DNA from: Jiella flava
GTDB lineage: Bacteria > Pseudomonadota > Alphaproteobacteria > Rhizobiales > Rhizobiaceae
NCBI RefSeq assembly: GCF_017349315.1
Contig: NZ_JAFMPP010000009.1
Coordinates: 62,001-126,000, forward strand
Reading direction: 5' to 3'
Length of the DNA: 64,000 bases
Both the position numbers and the translations under genes were made by a program. The notes beneath the pieces were generated by a model, which was not told where the DNA came from, did no database searches, and was given only the letters and a program-made list of their open reading frames with translations. This document shows positions 29,632 through 38,600 of this stretch, in pieces (the stretch's first letter is position 1; every line of letters begins with the position of its first letter).

Positions 29632-31181
29632 CCAAGCTTTTCATTCCACTCGATTCCTTCGCCGTCGCCTGCGGCGCCGACATGATTGCCGAGGAGTTCG
29701 CGCAGCTGAAGGCCGAGCGCGGCTTGTCCTTCGAGATCGTGCGCAATGGCTCGCGGGGGCTCGCCTGGCTGGAGCCGATGATCGAGGTCGAAACGCCGAC
29801 CGGGCGGATCGCTTACGGCCCGATCGAGTCTGGCGAGGCCGGTGGTTTGTTGGATGCGGGTATCCTGTCTGGTGCCGGCCATGCCAAGCGGATCGGGGCG
29901 GTCGAGGACCAGCCGTTCTTCAAGCGCCAGACGCGCATGACCTTCAAGCGCTGCGGCGTGATCGATCCGCTGTCGCTTGCCGACTATGAGGCTCATGGCG
30001 GCCTGAACGGGCTGAAGCGCGCGATCGGCATCGGCGCCGAGGCGATCATCGCCGAGATCACCGACTCCGGCCTGCGCGGCCGCGGCGGCGCAGGCTTCCC
30101 GACCGGGATCAAATGGAAGACCGTCTTCGAGGCAAAGGGCGCGCGCAAATATATCGTCGCCAATGCCGACGAGGGCGACTCCGGCACTTTCGCCGACCGG
30201 ATGATCATGGAAGGCGATCCGTTCTGCCTGATCGAGGGCATGGCGATCGCCGGCGTCGCGACGGGTGCGACCAAAGGCTACATTTATCTGCGCTCGGAAT
30301 ATCCGATCGCGATCGATGTCATGCGCGAGGCGATCCGCCGGGCCAAGGACGCCGGCGTTCTCGGCGACTCGGTGCTCGGCTCGAGCCATGCCTTCGATAT
30401 CGAGGTGCGGGTCGGGGCGGGCGCCTATGTCTGCGGCGAGGAGACCTCGCTGCTCGACAGCCTCGAGGGCAAGCGCGGCCAAGTGCGCTTCAAGCCGCCG
30501 CTGCCGGCGCTCCAGGGGCTGTTCGGCATGCCGACGGTGATCAACAACGTCATCTCGCTGGCCTCGACGCCGGAGATCGTTGCCGAAGGTGCCGAGAGCT
30601 ACAAGACGCTCGGCATGGGCCGCTCGCGTGGCACCATCCCGATCCAGCTCGGCGGCAACGTCAAGCACGGCGGTCTCTTCGAGGCCCCCTTCGGCATGAC
30701 GCTCGGCGAGATTGTCGAGGAGATCGGCGGCGGCACGGCCTCTGGACGCCCGGTGCGGGCGGTGCAGGTCGGCGGCCCGCTGGGCGCCTATTTTCCGGTT
30801 TCGCTGTTCGATACGCCGTTCGATTACGAAGCCTTCGCGGCCAAAGACGGGCTGATCGGCCATGCCGGCATCGTCGTCTTCGACGACACGGTCGACATGA
30901 TGCATCAGGCGCGCTTTGCCTTCGAGTTCTGCGCGATCGAATCCTGCGGCAAATGCACGCCCTGCCGGGTCGGGGCGGTGCGCGGCTTCGAGACGATGGA
31001 GAAGATCATCGACGGCGAGAAGCCGGCGGACAATCTCGCTCTCGTCGAGGATCTTTGCAACACGATGAAGTTCGGGTCGCTTTGCGCTCTCGGCGGCTTC
31101 ACCCCCTATCCGGTGATGAGCGCCATCCGGCATTTCCCGGAGGATTTTCATGGTGAGCCGATGAAGGTGGCGGCGGAGTAG
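29628..31181 (+). CDS. fdsB: NAD-dependent formate dehydrogenase, beta subunit (NuoF-like)
   Basis: A 517-residue flavoprotein subunit homologous to NuoF. After an N-terminal thioredoxin-like extension (about 1-110) it has GLRGRGGAGFPTGIKW (FMN/NADH region), VANADEGDSGTFADR, GAYVCGEETSLLDSLEGKRG and the [4Fe-4S] motif ESCGKCTPCRVG with a fourth cysteine in GSLCALGG. It hands electrons to NAD+. The GTG start at 29628 overlaps the fdsG stop. The C-terminus FHGEPMKVAAE looks complete. A truncated toxin gene begins within two bases of the stop, where fdsA would normally follow. Confidence 0.97.
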   Translation: MTKLFIPLDSFAVACGADMIAEEFAQLKAERGLSFEIVRNGSRGLAWLEPMIEVETPTGRIAYGPIESGEAGGLLDAGILSGAGHAKRIGAVEDQPFFKRQTRMTFKRCGVIDPLSLADYEAHGGLNGLKRAIGIGAEAIIAEITDSGLRGRGGAGFPTGIKWKTVFEAKGARKYIVANADEGDSGTFADRMIMEGDPFCLIEGMAIAGVATGATKGYIYLRSEYPIAIDVMREAIRRAKDAGVLGDSVLGSSHAFDIEVRVGAGAYVCGEETSLLDSLEGKRGQVRFKPPLPALQGLFGMPTVINNVISLASTPEIVAEGAESYKTLGMGRSRGTIPIQLGGNVKHGGLFEAPFGMTLGEIVEEIGGGTASGRPVRAVQVGGPLGAYFPVSLFDTPFDYEAFAAKDGLIGHAGIVVFDDTVDMMHQARFAFEFCAIESCGKCTPCRVGAVRGFETMEKIIDGEKPADNLALVEDLCNTMKFGSLCALGGFTPYPVMSAIRHFPEDFHGEPMKVAAE

Positions 31182-31182
31182 C

Positions 31183-31356
31183 TTTTGGAAACGGAGCGAG
31201 CTGTGGTTCCGCGCCATTGGGCGATGTTCGAACGGACGTCATGTCCTGGTCGTCTGCACCTTTCGCCATCGCGATGGGCGTCGACTTATTCGGCCGATGA
31301 GCGCGCGCTACATGCGTTTGAAGGAGGTGCGTTTTTATGAGCGACACCAAACTTAA
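31183..31356 (+). pseudogene. brnT: 5'-truncated BrnT-like (DUF497) toxin gene remnant
   Basis: In the frame beginning at 31183, with no start codon of its own and a stop in the same frame at 31162-31164, 57 codons encode the C-terminal half of a DUF497/BrnT-type ribonuclease toxin. LWFRAIGR, RHVLVVCTFRHRDG, RLIRPMSARYMRLKEV and FYERH fit the family pattern, including the conserved SARxMxxKE segment. The usual N-terminal 35-45 residues with WDExK and the early catalytic residues are absent; fdsB ends just before. Its 3' end overlaps the next gene by 20 bases, the normal toxin-antitoxin arrangement. I infer an inactive remnant. Confidence 0.7.
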
Positions 31357-31633
31357 GCCTCTGCCACCTTTGCACTCAGATGAGGATGCGGAGCGCTTCA
31401 TCGAAGAGGCCGATCTGACAGAATGCGATCCAGCTCAGTTCAAGCCTATGACTTTCCGCAGATTGGGCCAGGCGGATCGCATGACGTTCGAGCTTTCGCC
31501 GGATCTTGTTCGAAAGCTGTCTGCGAAAGCGAAACAGGATGGGGTCGCGGAGGGCGACATCTTACGTCGGTTGCTCGAAGACCATCTTGAAGATTTTGAA
31601 TTCGGCGCGGCGGCGCCAGGGAGGAACCTATGA
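31337..31633 (+). CDS. brnA: BrnA/CopG-like antitoxin, orphaned
   Basis: A 98-residue protein with an acidic N-terminus (LPPLHSDEDAERFIEEADLTECD, quoted only as a region) and a C-terminal ribbon-helix-helix-like segment (RMTFELSPDLVRKLSAKAKQ and DGVAEGDILRRLLEDHL). This matches BrnA-type antitoxins, which bind DNA and their BrnT toxin. GGAGG lies 9 bases before ATG 31337. The partner toxin gene immediately upstream is truncated, so the protein may persist as a DNA-binding regulator, or by drift. Its stop overlaps the fdsA start as ATGA, and the fdsA ribosome-binding site lies inside its last codons. Confidence 0.78.
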   Translation: MSDTKLKPLPPLHSDEDAERFIEEADLTECDPAQFKPMTFRRLGQADRMTFELSPDLVRKLSAKAKQDGVAEGDILRRLLEDHLEDFEFGAAAPGRNL

Positions 31634-34491
31634 GCCTCATTCACGAAATCGACTACGGCACGCCGGCCTCGAAGGCCGAAAAGGACGTCACGCTCAGCAT
31701 CGACGGCCGTGCGGTGACGGTACCTGAGGGAACCTCCTTGATGCGGGCGGCGATGGAGGCGGGGGTGCAGGTGCCCAAGCTCTGCGCCACCGACATGATG
31801 GATGCGTTCGGCTCCTGCCGGCTCTGCGTCGTTGAGGTCGAGGGGCGCAACGGCACACCGGCCTCCTGCACCACCCCCGTCGCCGAGGGCATGAAGGTCT
31901 CCACCCAGACCGACCGGCTGAAGGCGATCCGCAAGGGGGTGATGGAGCTCTACATCTCCGACCACCCGCTCGACTGCCTGACCTGCGCGGCCAATGGAGA
32001 CTGCGAACTGCAGGACATGGCCGGCGCCGTCGGCCTGCGCGAGGTGCGCTACGGCTATGATGGCGAAAACCATCTCGGCAAGGCGAAGGACGTCTCGAAC
32101 CCTTACTTCCAGTTCGATCCGTCGAAATGCATCGTCTGCTCGCGCTGTGTGCGCGCCTGTAACGAGGTGCAGGGCACCTTTGCGCTGACGGTCTCAGGAC
32201 GGGGTTTCGACTCGATCATTTCCGCCGGCACGCAGTTCGACGACTTCCTGTCGTCCGAATGCGTTTCCTGCGGCGCCTGCGTGCAGGCCTGCCCGACCGC
32301 GACGCTGGAGGAAAAATCGGTCATCGCGATCGGCACGCCCGAGCATTCGCTCGTCACCACCTGCGCCTATTGCGGCGTTGGCTGCTCCTTCAAGGCGGAG
32401 ATGCGCGGCGAGGAACTGGTTCGCATGGTGCCATACAAGGACGGCAAGGCCAATCGCGGCCACTCGTGCGTCAAAGGCCGCTTCGCGCTCGGCTATGCGA
32501 CCCATAAGGATCGCATCCTCAACCCGATGATCCGCGATCATTATAGCCAACCCTGGAAGGAGGTCTCTTGGGACGAGGCGCTGTCCTTCGCGGCCGGCAA
32601 GATCAAGGACATTCAGGCGAAATACGGCCGCGGCGCGGTCGGGGGCATTTCCTCCTCCCGCTGCACCAACGAGGAGGTCTTTCTCGTCCAGAAGCTGGTG
32701 CGGGCGGGCTTCGGCAACAACAATATCGACACTTGCGCGCGGGTGTGCCATTCGCCCACCGGCTACGGCCTCAATTCGACCTTCGGCACCTCGGCCGGCA
32801 CGCAGGATTTCGACTCCGTCGAGCATTCCGACGTCATCCTGGTGATCGGTGCCAATCCGACCGACGGGCACCCGGTCTTCGGCTCGCGGATGAAAAAGCG
32901 GCTGCGCGGTAAGCCGGGCCAGCCGGGCGCCAAGCTGATCGTCATCGATCCGCGCCGGATCGATCTCGTCAAGACGCCGCATATCAAGGCCGACCACCAT
33001 CTGGCGCTGAAACCTGGCACCAACGTCGCCATGCTGACCGCGCTCGCCCATGTCATCGTCACCGAGGGCCTGATCGACGAGCGCTTTGTGCGCGAACGCT
33101 GCGAGCTCGACGAGTTCCAGGAATGGGCGGCCTTCGTTGCCGAAGAGCGGCATTCGCCGGAGGCCACCGCAGCGATCACCGGCGTGCCGGCTGACGAGGT
33201 GCGAAACGCGGCGCGACTTTACGCCACCGGCGGCAATGCGGCGATCTATTACGGTCTCGGCGTCACCGAACACAGCCAGGGCTCAACCGCCGTCATCGGC
33301 ATCGCCAACCTTGCCATGGCGACCGGCAATATCGGCCGCGAGGGTGTCGGGGTGAACCCGCTGCGGGGCCAGAATAACGTCCAGGGCTCCTGCGATATGG
33401 GCTCGTTCCCGCACGAGCTGCCGGGTTACCGGCACATCTCGATCGACGCGGTGCGCGAGAGCTTCGAGGAGCTTTGGGGCGTCAAGCTCGACAACGAGCC
33501 GGGCCTGCGCATTCCGAACATGTTCGACGCGGCCGTCGAGGGAACCTTCAAAGGCCTCTATTGCCAGGGCGAGGACATCTTGCAGTCCGATCCCGACACC
33601 AAGCATGTGTCGGCGGGCCTCGAAGCGCTGGAACTGCTCATCGTCCACGACCTCTTCCTGAACGAGACGGCGAACTACGCCAATGTCTTCCTGCCAGGTT
33701 CCTCCTTCCTGGAGAAGAACGGCACATTCACCAATGCCGAACGGCGGATCAACCGTGTGCGCAAGGTGATGAGCCCGAAGAACGGCTACGAGGACTGGCA
33801 GGTTACCCAGATGCTCGCCCAGGCGATCGGGATGGACATGACCTATGCCGATCCGTCGGAGATCATGGCGGAAATCGCGGCGACAACGCCGTCCTTCGCC
33901 AATGTCACCTACGATCTTCTGGACGAAAAGGGCTCGGTCCAGTGGCCCTGCAACGAGACTCATCCCGAGGGCTCGCCGGTCATGCATGTCGGCGAATTCA
34001 TGCGGGGGCGGGGCAAGTTCATCGTCACCGAATATGTCGCGACCGACGAGCGCACGGGGCCGCGCTTCCCGCTGCTTCTCACGACCGGGCGGATCCTGTC
34101 GCAGTACAATGTCGGCGCCCAGACCCGGCGCACCGAAAATGTCGTCTGGCACGACCAGGATCTTCTGGAAATCCATCCGCACGATGCCGAACAGCGGGGC
34201 GTGCGCAACGGCGATTGGGTGAAGCTGCAGAGCCGCGCCGGTGAAACCTCGATCAAGGCGAAGATCACCGATCGGGTCGCGCCGGGCGTCGTCTATACGA
34301 CCTTCCACCATCCGATGACCCAGGCCAATGTGATCACTACCGACTTTTCGGATTGGGCGACCAACTGCCCCGAATACAAGGTGACCGCGGTGCAGATCTC
34401 GCCGTCCAACGGTCCGACCGAGTGGCAGGAGGACTATCGCGAACTCACGATGGAAAGTCGCCGGATCGTTCCTTCCGAAGCGGCGGAGTGA
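31630..34491 (+). CDS. fdsA: NAD-dependent formate dehydrogenase, alpha (molybdenum) subunit
   Basis: A 953-residue catalytic subunit that oxidises formate to CO2 at a molybdenum bis-guanine-dinucleotide centre. Iron-sulfur ligands in order: [2Fe-2S] Cys52/63/66/80; NuoG-type His112 with Cys116/119/125; two ferredoxin clusters Cys167/170/173/177 and Cys211/214/217/221; and Cys245/248/252/280 next to the active site. The molybdenum ligand is Cys373 in CARVCHSPTGYG, followed by His374, both conserved in metal-dependent formate dehydrogenases. A cysteine ligand, not selenocysteine, is used. The ATG overlaps the antitoxin stop. fdhD follows 33 bases downstream. Confidence 0.98.
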   Translation: MSLIHEIDYGTPASKAEKDVTLSIDGRAVTVPEGTSLMRAAMEAGVQVPKLCATDMMDAFGSCRLCVVEVEGRNGTPASCTTPVAEGMKVSTQTDRLKAIRKGVMELYISDHPLDCLTCAANGDCELQDMAGAVGLREVRYGYDGENHLGKAKDVSNPYFQFDPSKCIVCSRCVRACNEVQGTFALTVSGRGFDSIISAGTQFDDFLSSECVSCGACVQACPTATLEEKSVIAIGTPEHSLVTTCAYCGVGCSFKAEMRGEELVRMVPYKDGKANRGHSCVKGRFALGYATHKDRILNPMIRDHYSQPWKEVSWDEALSFAAGKIKDIQAKYGRGAVGGISSSRCTNEEVFLVQKLVRAGFGNNNIDTCARVCHSPTGYGLNSTFGTSAGTQDFDSVEHSDVILVIGANPTDGHPVFGSRMKKRLRGKPGQPGAKLIVIDPRRIDLVKTPHIKADHHLALKPGTNVAMLTALAHVIVTEGLIDERFVRERCELDEFQEWAAFVAEERHSPEATAAITGVPADEVRNAARLYATGGNAAIYYGLGVTEHSQGSTAVIGIANLAMATGNIGREGVGVNPLRGQNNVQGSCDMGSFPHELPGYRHISIDAVRESFEELWGVKLDNEPGLRIPNMFDAAVEGTFKGLYCQGEDILQSDPDTKHVSAGLEALELLIVHDLFLNETANYANVFLPGSSFLEKNGTFTNAERRINRVRKVMSPKNGYEDWQVTQMLAQAIGMDMTYADPSEIMAEIAATTPSFANVTYDLLDEKGSVQWPCNETHPEGSPVMHVGEFMRGRGKFIVTEYVATDERTGPRFPLLLTTGRILSQYNVGAQTRRTENVVWHDQDLLEIHPHDAEQRGVRNGDWVKLQSRAGETSIKAKITDRVAPGVVYTTFHHPMTQANVITTDFSDWATNCPEYKVTAVQISPSNGPTEWQEDYRELTMESRRIVPSEAAE

Positions 34492-34524
34492 GACGCGGGC
34501 CAGATTGGCGAGTAGGGTCGTTCG

Positions 34525-35400
34525 ATGAGCGATGCAAGGGCACAGCGTGTTGAGGGGCTCGTCTTTCGCGACGGTGCCTTTGCCTCTGCAAGCCGGGCGG
34601 TGCCGAAGGAGGTCGCGGTGGCGATTTCGGTCGGCGGCTCGACCCACGCCGTGCTGATGGCGACACCCGCCGACCTGGAAGACATGGCGATGGGGCTCGT
34701 TCTCAACGAGGGCATCGTCGATCGCGCCGAAGAGATCGAGCATCTCGATATTGTCGAGACAGCGGCCGGCATCGACTGCCAGGTCCGCCTCGTTGCCGCG
34801 CGGGCCGCGACTTATGTGGCGCGCCGCCGCCAGATGACCGGCCCGGTCGGCTGCGGCCTGTGCGGGGTCGAGTCGCTGGAGCTAGCCGCGCCGCAGTTGC
34901 CTGAGGTCGCGGCGGGCAATGAGGGTGCGTTTTCGCCGGGGACAATCGCGACGGCTATTGCGGCGATGGGGCGCGAGCAACAACTCGGCCGGCTGACGCG
35001 CGCCGTCCACGCCGCCGCCTGGCACGATGTGAGCCGGGGGCTGGTCGTCAGCCGCGAGGACGTGGGCCGGCACAACGCGCTCGACAAGGTGGCCGGGCAT
35101 CTCGCCCGCGCTGGAATTGATCCGGCAGGTGGCTTTTTGACTATCACCAGCCGGGTTTCTGTGGAGCTGATCCAGAAGGCGGCTCGAATGGGTTGCGGGC
35201 TGATCGCAGCGGTCTCCGCGCCGACGACGCTTGCCATTTCGCAGGCCGAGGCGGCCGGGATCACCCTCGTCGCGGTCGCGCGAGGGGCTGATTTCGAGGT
35301 GTTCAGTCATCCGGAGCGGATCGCGCGGGCGACGCAGACCGCCGCGCCACCGGCCGATCCGGAAACGACAAGACAAGGGAGAGCGGTTTATGGAGCGTGA
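34525..35400 (+). CDS. fdhD: Formate dehydrogenase sulfurtransferase FdhD
   Basis: A 291-residue maturation factor that transfers sulfur from a cysteine desulfurase to the molybdenum cofactor of FdsA, required for activity. The flexible CxxC motif is GCGLCGVES (Cys110 and Cys113). SREDVGRHNALDKVAG and TSRVSVELIQKAARMGCGLIAAVSAPTTLAI, quoted in part, are strong family blocks. Its end overlaps the start of fdsD by 11 bases. Confidence 0.97.
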   Translation: MSDARAQRVEGLVFRDGAFASASRAVPKEVAVAISVGGSTHAVLMATPADLEDMAMGLVLNEGIVDRAEEIEHLDIVETAAGIDCQVRLVAARAATYVARRRQMTGPVGCGLCGVESLELAAPQLPEVAAGNEGAFSPGTIATAIAAMGREQQLGRLTRAVHAAAWHDVSRGLVVSREDVGRHNALDKVAGHLARAGIDPAGGFLTITSRVSVELIQKAARMGCGLIAAVSAPTTLAISQAEAAGITLVAVARGADFEVFSHPERIARATQTAAPPADPETTRQGRAVYGA

Positions 35401-35656
35401 CAAGCTCGTCTACATGGCCAATCAGATTGCCAAGTTTTTCGAGTCGTCGCCCGAGGGTGCGCGTTCGCAAGGGGTTGCCGACCACATCAACAAATTCTGG
35501 GAGCCGCGGATGCGAACCCAGCTCTTCGAACGCTTCGACGAAGGCCGGACCGAAGGCATGCACCCGCTGGTGATCGAGGCGCAACCCGAAATTCGCCGGC
35601 CGGCGGCGCCGCTCGAAGCGCGCACCACGTCGCAGCAAGATGCTTCCGCATCCTGA
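35390..35656 (+). CDS. fdsD: Formate dehydrogenase delta subunit
   Basis: An 88-residue small subunit. The core KLVYMANQIAKFFESSP, GVADHINKFWEPRMR is the FdsD signature. In other species FdsD is needed for FdsA maturation or stability and may help transfer the cofactor with FdhD (FdsC). The last 25 residues are not conserved. ATG 35390 has GGGAGAG about 8 bases upstream, within fdhD. It is the last gene of the operon; a palindromic repeat follows at 35663. Confidence 0.95.
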   Translation: MERDKLVYMANQIAKFFESSPEGARSQGVADHINKFWEPRMRTQLFERFDEGRTEGMHPLVIEAQPEIRRPAAPLEARTTSQQDASAS

Positions 35657-35662
35657 AGATCT

Positions 35663-35733
35663 GCTCTCACTCTCTGAATTGACGCATCGTGCTTTGCCGA
35701 AAATCGATTCCGATTTTCGGGCCGATGCTGGAG
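35663..35733. repeat. Composite palindromic intergenic repeat, inverted orientation
   Basis: This is nearly the exact reverse complement of the left two thirds of the copy at 59037-59147. It includes a perfect hairpin CCGAAAATCG-ATTC-CGATTTTCGG (35697-35720). It lies directly after the fds operon, so it may act as its transcription end. Confidence 0.8.
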
Positions 35734-35765
35734 CGACATCCCAAGAGTAGCGACGTCCCAAGAGT
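35732..35765 (+). repeat. 17-bp tandem direct repeat
   Basis: Two adjacent copies of AGCGACATCCCAAGAGT (35732-35748) and AGCGACGTCCCAAGAGT (35749-35765) differ at one base. They follow the palindromic repeat directly and precede the AT-rich leader of the next gene. Confidence 0.7.
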
Positions 35766-35861
35766 TGAAAGCGCTTGCGCAACGTCGGGGCGAGCTCAAC
35801 AAGTTATTAACCCTAACAATTTACTTACGATCGGGTCAGCAATCGAACTGGGCCGGTCACA

Positions 35862-36716
35862 ATGCGCGTTGTGCGACTTCTCCTCACCGCCATCGTCTCA
35901 ACGACGCTGCTCGCCGGTTGTGCCAGCAATGAACGCTTTTCCATGGCGATCAAGAGGACGGCGGATCCGGCGGTCGACGCCGCTCCGGCTCTGGCCTATC
36001 AGTCCCGGGAGGACGATCAGCGCTTTCCGCTGTTCAAGTCCTTCGAACCGGTGGTCGCGTCGCCGCTCGCCGGGAGGACGATCGCCGTCTCGCGCTATTC
36101 CGATATCGCCTTGAAGCCGAAGGAGGTGGTGCTCACCTTCGACGATGGCCCGATGCCCGGCAAGACCAACAAGATTCTGAAGACTCTCGGCGATTACGGC
36201 ATTAGCGCGACCTTCTTCATGGTCGGCGAGATGGCGAAGGCCTATCCCAAGATCGCCCGCGATGTCGCCGAGGCCGGCCACACGATCGGCACGCACACCT
36301 TTCGCCATGCCAATCTGCGCATGATGAGCGATGAGGCCGCCATGGCCGAAATCCGCAAAGGACAGATCAGCGTTGCCGAGGCGTTGGCGCCGATCGGCGT
36401 GACCCCGGCGCCATTCTTCCGCTTCCCCTATCTCGCCAGCACCACCAGCATCCGCCACCATCTGGCGAACGAGGGCATTGTCGCCATCGATGTCGATATC
36501 GACTCCAAGGACTATTTCCATGGAACGCCGGAAATGGTGAGGACGCGGGTTCTGCATGCTCTCGACGTCCACAACCACGGCATCATTCTGTTCCACGACA
36601 TCCAGGCGCGCACAGCGACCATGCTGCCGAGCTTCCTTGCGGCTCTTCAGAGCCGCGGGTTCAAGGTCGTGCGGCTGGTTCCGGCCAACGAAGCGCCGCT
36701 GGTTGCCTCTCGCTGA
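35862..36716 (+). CDS. Polysaccharide deacetylase lipoprotein (NodB domain)
   Basis: A 284-residue carbohydrate esterase family 4 protein. It has a lipoprotein signal with lipobox LLAGC (Cys20) and a NodB domain (about residues 88-275). TFDDGP holds the catalytic base and metal aspartate, GTHTFRHANL the two metal histidines, FFRFPY the arginine loop, and IILFHDIQ the C-terminal histidine. The metal site therefore looks complete, unlike the divergent deacetylase at 20921. Substrate is probably peptidoglycan or another N-acetylated envelope glycan. No strong ribosome-binding site precedes ATG 35862. It stands alone between the fds operon and the convergent sulfur operon. Confidence 0.9.
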   Translation: MRVVRLLLTAIVSTTLLAGCASNERFSMAIKRTADPAVDAAPALAYQSREDDQRFPLFKSFEPVVASPLAGRTIAVSRYSDIALKPKEVVLTFDDGPMPGKTNKILKTLGDYGISATFFMVGEMAKAYPKIARDVAEAGHTIGTHTFRHANLRMMSDEAAMAEIRKGQISVAEALAPIGVTPAPFFRFPYLASTTSIRHHLANEGIVAIDVDIDSKDYFHGTPEMVRTRVLHALDVHNHGIILFHDIQARTATMLPSFLAALQSRGFKVVRLVPANEAPLVASR

Positions 36717-36798
36717 GCGCGAATCGAGGGGGATCAGGCCGGGCCGAGCTTCCGAAGAACGGCCGGCCCGTCGCTGTGCTGAAGGGCAGGTGAGGCAG

Positions 36799-36863
36799 AG
36801 CACGATGCGTCGATTCAAAGGGTGAGAGCGACCTTTCTGCGTCCGATCGAACGCAGAGCGCTA
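36799..36863. repeat. Composite palindromic intergenic repeat, right half
   Basis: Contains CGATGCGTCGATTCAAAGGG then AGAGCGACCTTTCTGCGTC and GAACGCAGAGCGCT, folding as two nested arms (AGAGCG/CGCTCT-like and CTGCGT/ACGCAG). It separates two convergent genes, and its last bases form the stop codon of the TauE-like gene. Confidence 0.75.
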
Positions 36864-37664
36864 ACGCCCGATCAATGCCGGCAGTCCCTTGATCACGATC
36901 GAGACGCCGACCGCCATCACCAGGACGGCGAAGGCGCGGCTCAGCCAGGGCTTGCCGTCGCCCAGCCCTTTGCCGAGTGCGGTTCCGGCGAAGCCGCCGA
37001 CCAGTCCGCCACCGACGAACAGTCCGACCAGCCGCCAGTCGACGAAGCCGGAGACCGCGTAGCTCGCGGCCGTCGCGGCGCCGAAAGCGGCGACGGCGAC
37101 GAGCGAGGTGCCGATCGCGAAGGCCAGCGGCATGCCCGTCGCCAAGATCAGGCCTGGCACGATCAAAAAGCCGCCGCCAATCCCGAAGAATCCGGAAAAC
37201 AAGCCGACAGCAAAGCCCGTAGCGACGAGCGGCGGCAGCAATTTCAGCGCGCTTTCGTTGGTGAGCCGAACGGCGGAATTGCCTTCGGTGGAGCGGCGCC
37301 GCAGCATGGCGATGCCGACGACGATCATAACGATGCCGAAGAGGGCGAGAAGCCGTTCGCCGTTCATCGCCTTGGCGACGTGGGCGCCGGCCAGTGCGCC
37401 GAGGATGCCGCTGGCTGCAAAGACGGCGGCGCAGCGCCATTTGACGTGGCCGGCACGGGCGTGAGGCACGAGATTGGCAAGCGCACTGGCGGCGACCGCG
37501 ACGGCGCTGGTGCCGAGCGCCAAGTGGGTCGAACTCACGCCGACCACATAGACGAGGAGCGGCACCGCAAGGATCGATCCGCCGCCGCCGAACAGCCCGA
37601 GAACCAAGCCGACGGTGAGGCCGGAGCTGAGCGCCGCGGCTGTGACGAAGGTGGTGAGGGTCAT
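36861..37664 (-). CDS. TauE/SafE-family sulfur-compound permease
   Basis: A 267-residue integral membrane protein with about eight helices and the two internal glycine-rich repeats GLVLGLFGGGGSILAVPLL and GLFSGFFGIGGGFLIVPGL typical of TauE/SafE permeases (sulfite, sulfoacetate or related export). ATG 37664 overlaps the upstream YedE-like stop by 4 bases. It is the last gene of the minus-strand blh operon; in the BigR operon of plant-associated bacteria a TauE/SafE protein is proposed to export sulfite. The stop codon comes from the edge of a palindromic repeat. Confidence 0.92.
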   Translation of the reverse strand: MTLTTFVTAAALSSGLTVGLVLGLFGGGGSILAVPLLVYVVGVSSTHLALGTSAVAVAASALANLVPHARAGHVKWRCAAVFAASGILGALAGAHVAKAMNGERLLALFGIVMIVVGIAMLRRRSTEGNSAVRLTNESALKLLPPLVATGFAVGLFSGFFGIGGGFLIVPGLILATGMPLAFAIGTSLVAVAAFGAATAASYAVSGFVDWRLVGLFVGGGLVGGFAGTALGKGLGDGKPWLSRAFAVLVMAVGVSIVIKGLPALIGR

Positions 37665-38119
37665 GCGTCGACCGCTCCCGAAGCGGCGGCTTGCGCGATG
37701 CGGGGCGCAGGCTTGGGCAGGAGATGGAACAGTCCGATCCCGGCGATCATTGCCGCGACGAACAACAACACGCTCTGCGGCGCCAATGTCAGATCGGCAA
37801 GGGCCGGCCCTGGGCACAGGCCGATCAGCCCCCAGCCGACACCGAAGAGGATGCTGCCGCCGATCAGCCGGCGGTCGAAGTCGCGTCGATCGGGGATTTC
37901 GAAGTGCGGCGCAAAGACTGGCTGATCCATCCGCATCGCGGCGCGATAGCCGACGAAGAAGACCGCCACCGCCGCGCCCATCACCAAGGCGAGGCTCGGA
38001 TCCCAGTCACCGGCAAGATCGAGAAAAGCCAGCACCTTGGCTGGATCGACCATGTGCGAGATCACCAGCCCGGCGCCGAAGAGCAGGCCGGAGACAAGGG
38101 CGAAAACAATCTGGATCAT
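37661..38119 (-). CDS. YeeE/YedE-family half transporter (PmpB-like)
   Basis: A 152-residue membrane protein, one half of a split YeeE/YedE sulfur transporter. [20 protein letters not shown] and [18 protein letters not shown] are hallmark blocks, with [10 protein letters not shown] a conserved cysteine motif in the second half. YeeE-type proteins take up thiosulfate or move persulfide sulfur via conserved cysteines. It overlaps the TauE gene and lies 4 bases after its partner half, so the two probably form one transporter. Confidence 0.92.
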   Translation of the reverse strand: MIQIVFALVSGLLFGAGLVISHMVDPAKVLAFLDLAGDWDPSLALVMGAAVAVFFVGYRAAMRMDQPVFAPHFEIPDRRDFDRRLIGGSILFGVGWGLIGLCPGPALADLTLAPQSVLLFVAAMIAGIGLFHLLPKPAPRIAQAAASGAVDA

Positions 38120-38123
38120 GGGA

Positions 38124-38549
38124 TCAAGCTCCCAAAAGATGACGCGAGACGAAGACGGTGACGATCGCGGCCGCCATGAAGGTCGCGGTGGCGACCAGCG
38201 AGCGGGGCGACGCGCGGCCGATACCGCAGACGCCGTGGCCGCTGGTGCAGCCGGAGCCGAGCCGGCTGCCGAAGCCGACGAGCAGGCCGCCGGCGATCAT
38301 CGCCCAAGTCGAGGCGCCGGAGCTAACGTTCGGAAGGTCGTTGCCAATGAGCGCGAGAAGGGGAGCGGCGGCGAACAGCCCTGCCAGAAAGGCGAGGCGC
38401 CAGCCAAGACCGCGTGTGTGCAAGCGCAGCGCGCCGTCGAAAATGCCGCTGATGCCGGCGATGCGACCGTTGAAGACGAGCAGCATCACGGCGGACAGGC
38501 CGATCAGCGCGCCGCCGATCAGGGCGGAGAGTGGCGTAAACTGTTCCAT
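38124..38549 (-). CDS. YeeE/YedE-family half transporter (PmpA-like)
   Basis: A 141-residue membrane protein with four or five helices and the family signature [19 protein letters not shown], where the cysteines probably relay sulfur. It partners the half-transporter encoded just downstream. Within the BigR regulon such pairs import or export sulfur species during hydrogen sulfide detoxification. The gap to the upstream rhodanese gene is 51 bases. Confidence 0.93.
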   Translation of the reverse strand: MEQFTPLSALIGGALIGLSAVMLLVFNGRIAGISGIFDGALRLHTRGLGWRLAFLAGLFAAAPLLALIGNDLPNVSSGASTWAMIAGGLLVGFGSRLGSGCTSGHGVCGIGRASPRSLVATATFMAAAIVTVFVSRHLLGA

Positions 38550-38600
38550 AAATTCGACTTTGAACGAAAGAGATCCGGGGCAGACGGCGCAAACCCTCGC

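Noticed and set aside
31183-31336. Intact small toxin gene between fdsB and the antitoxin
   Set aside because: A stop at 31162-31164 in the same frame and lack of any start with the conserved N-terminal toxin motifs show that the gene is truncated.
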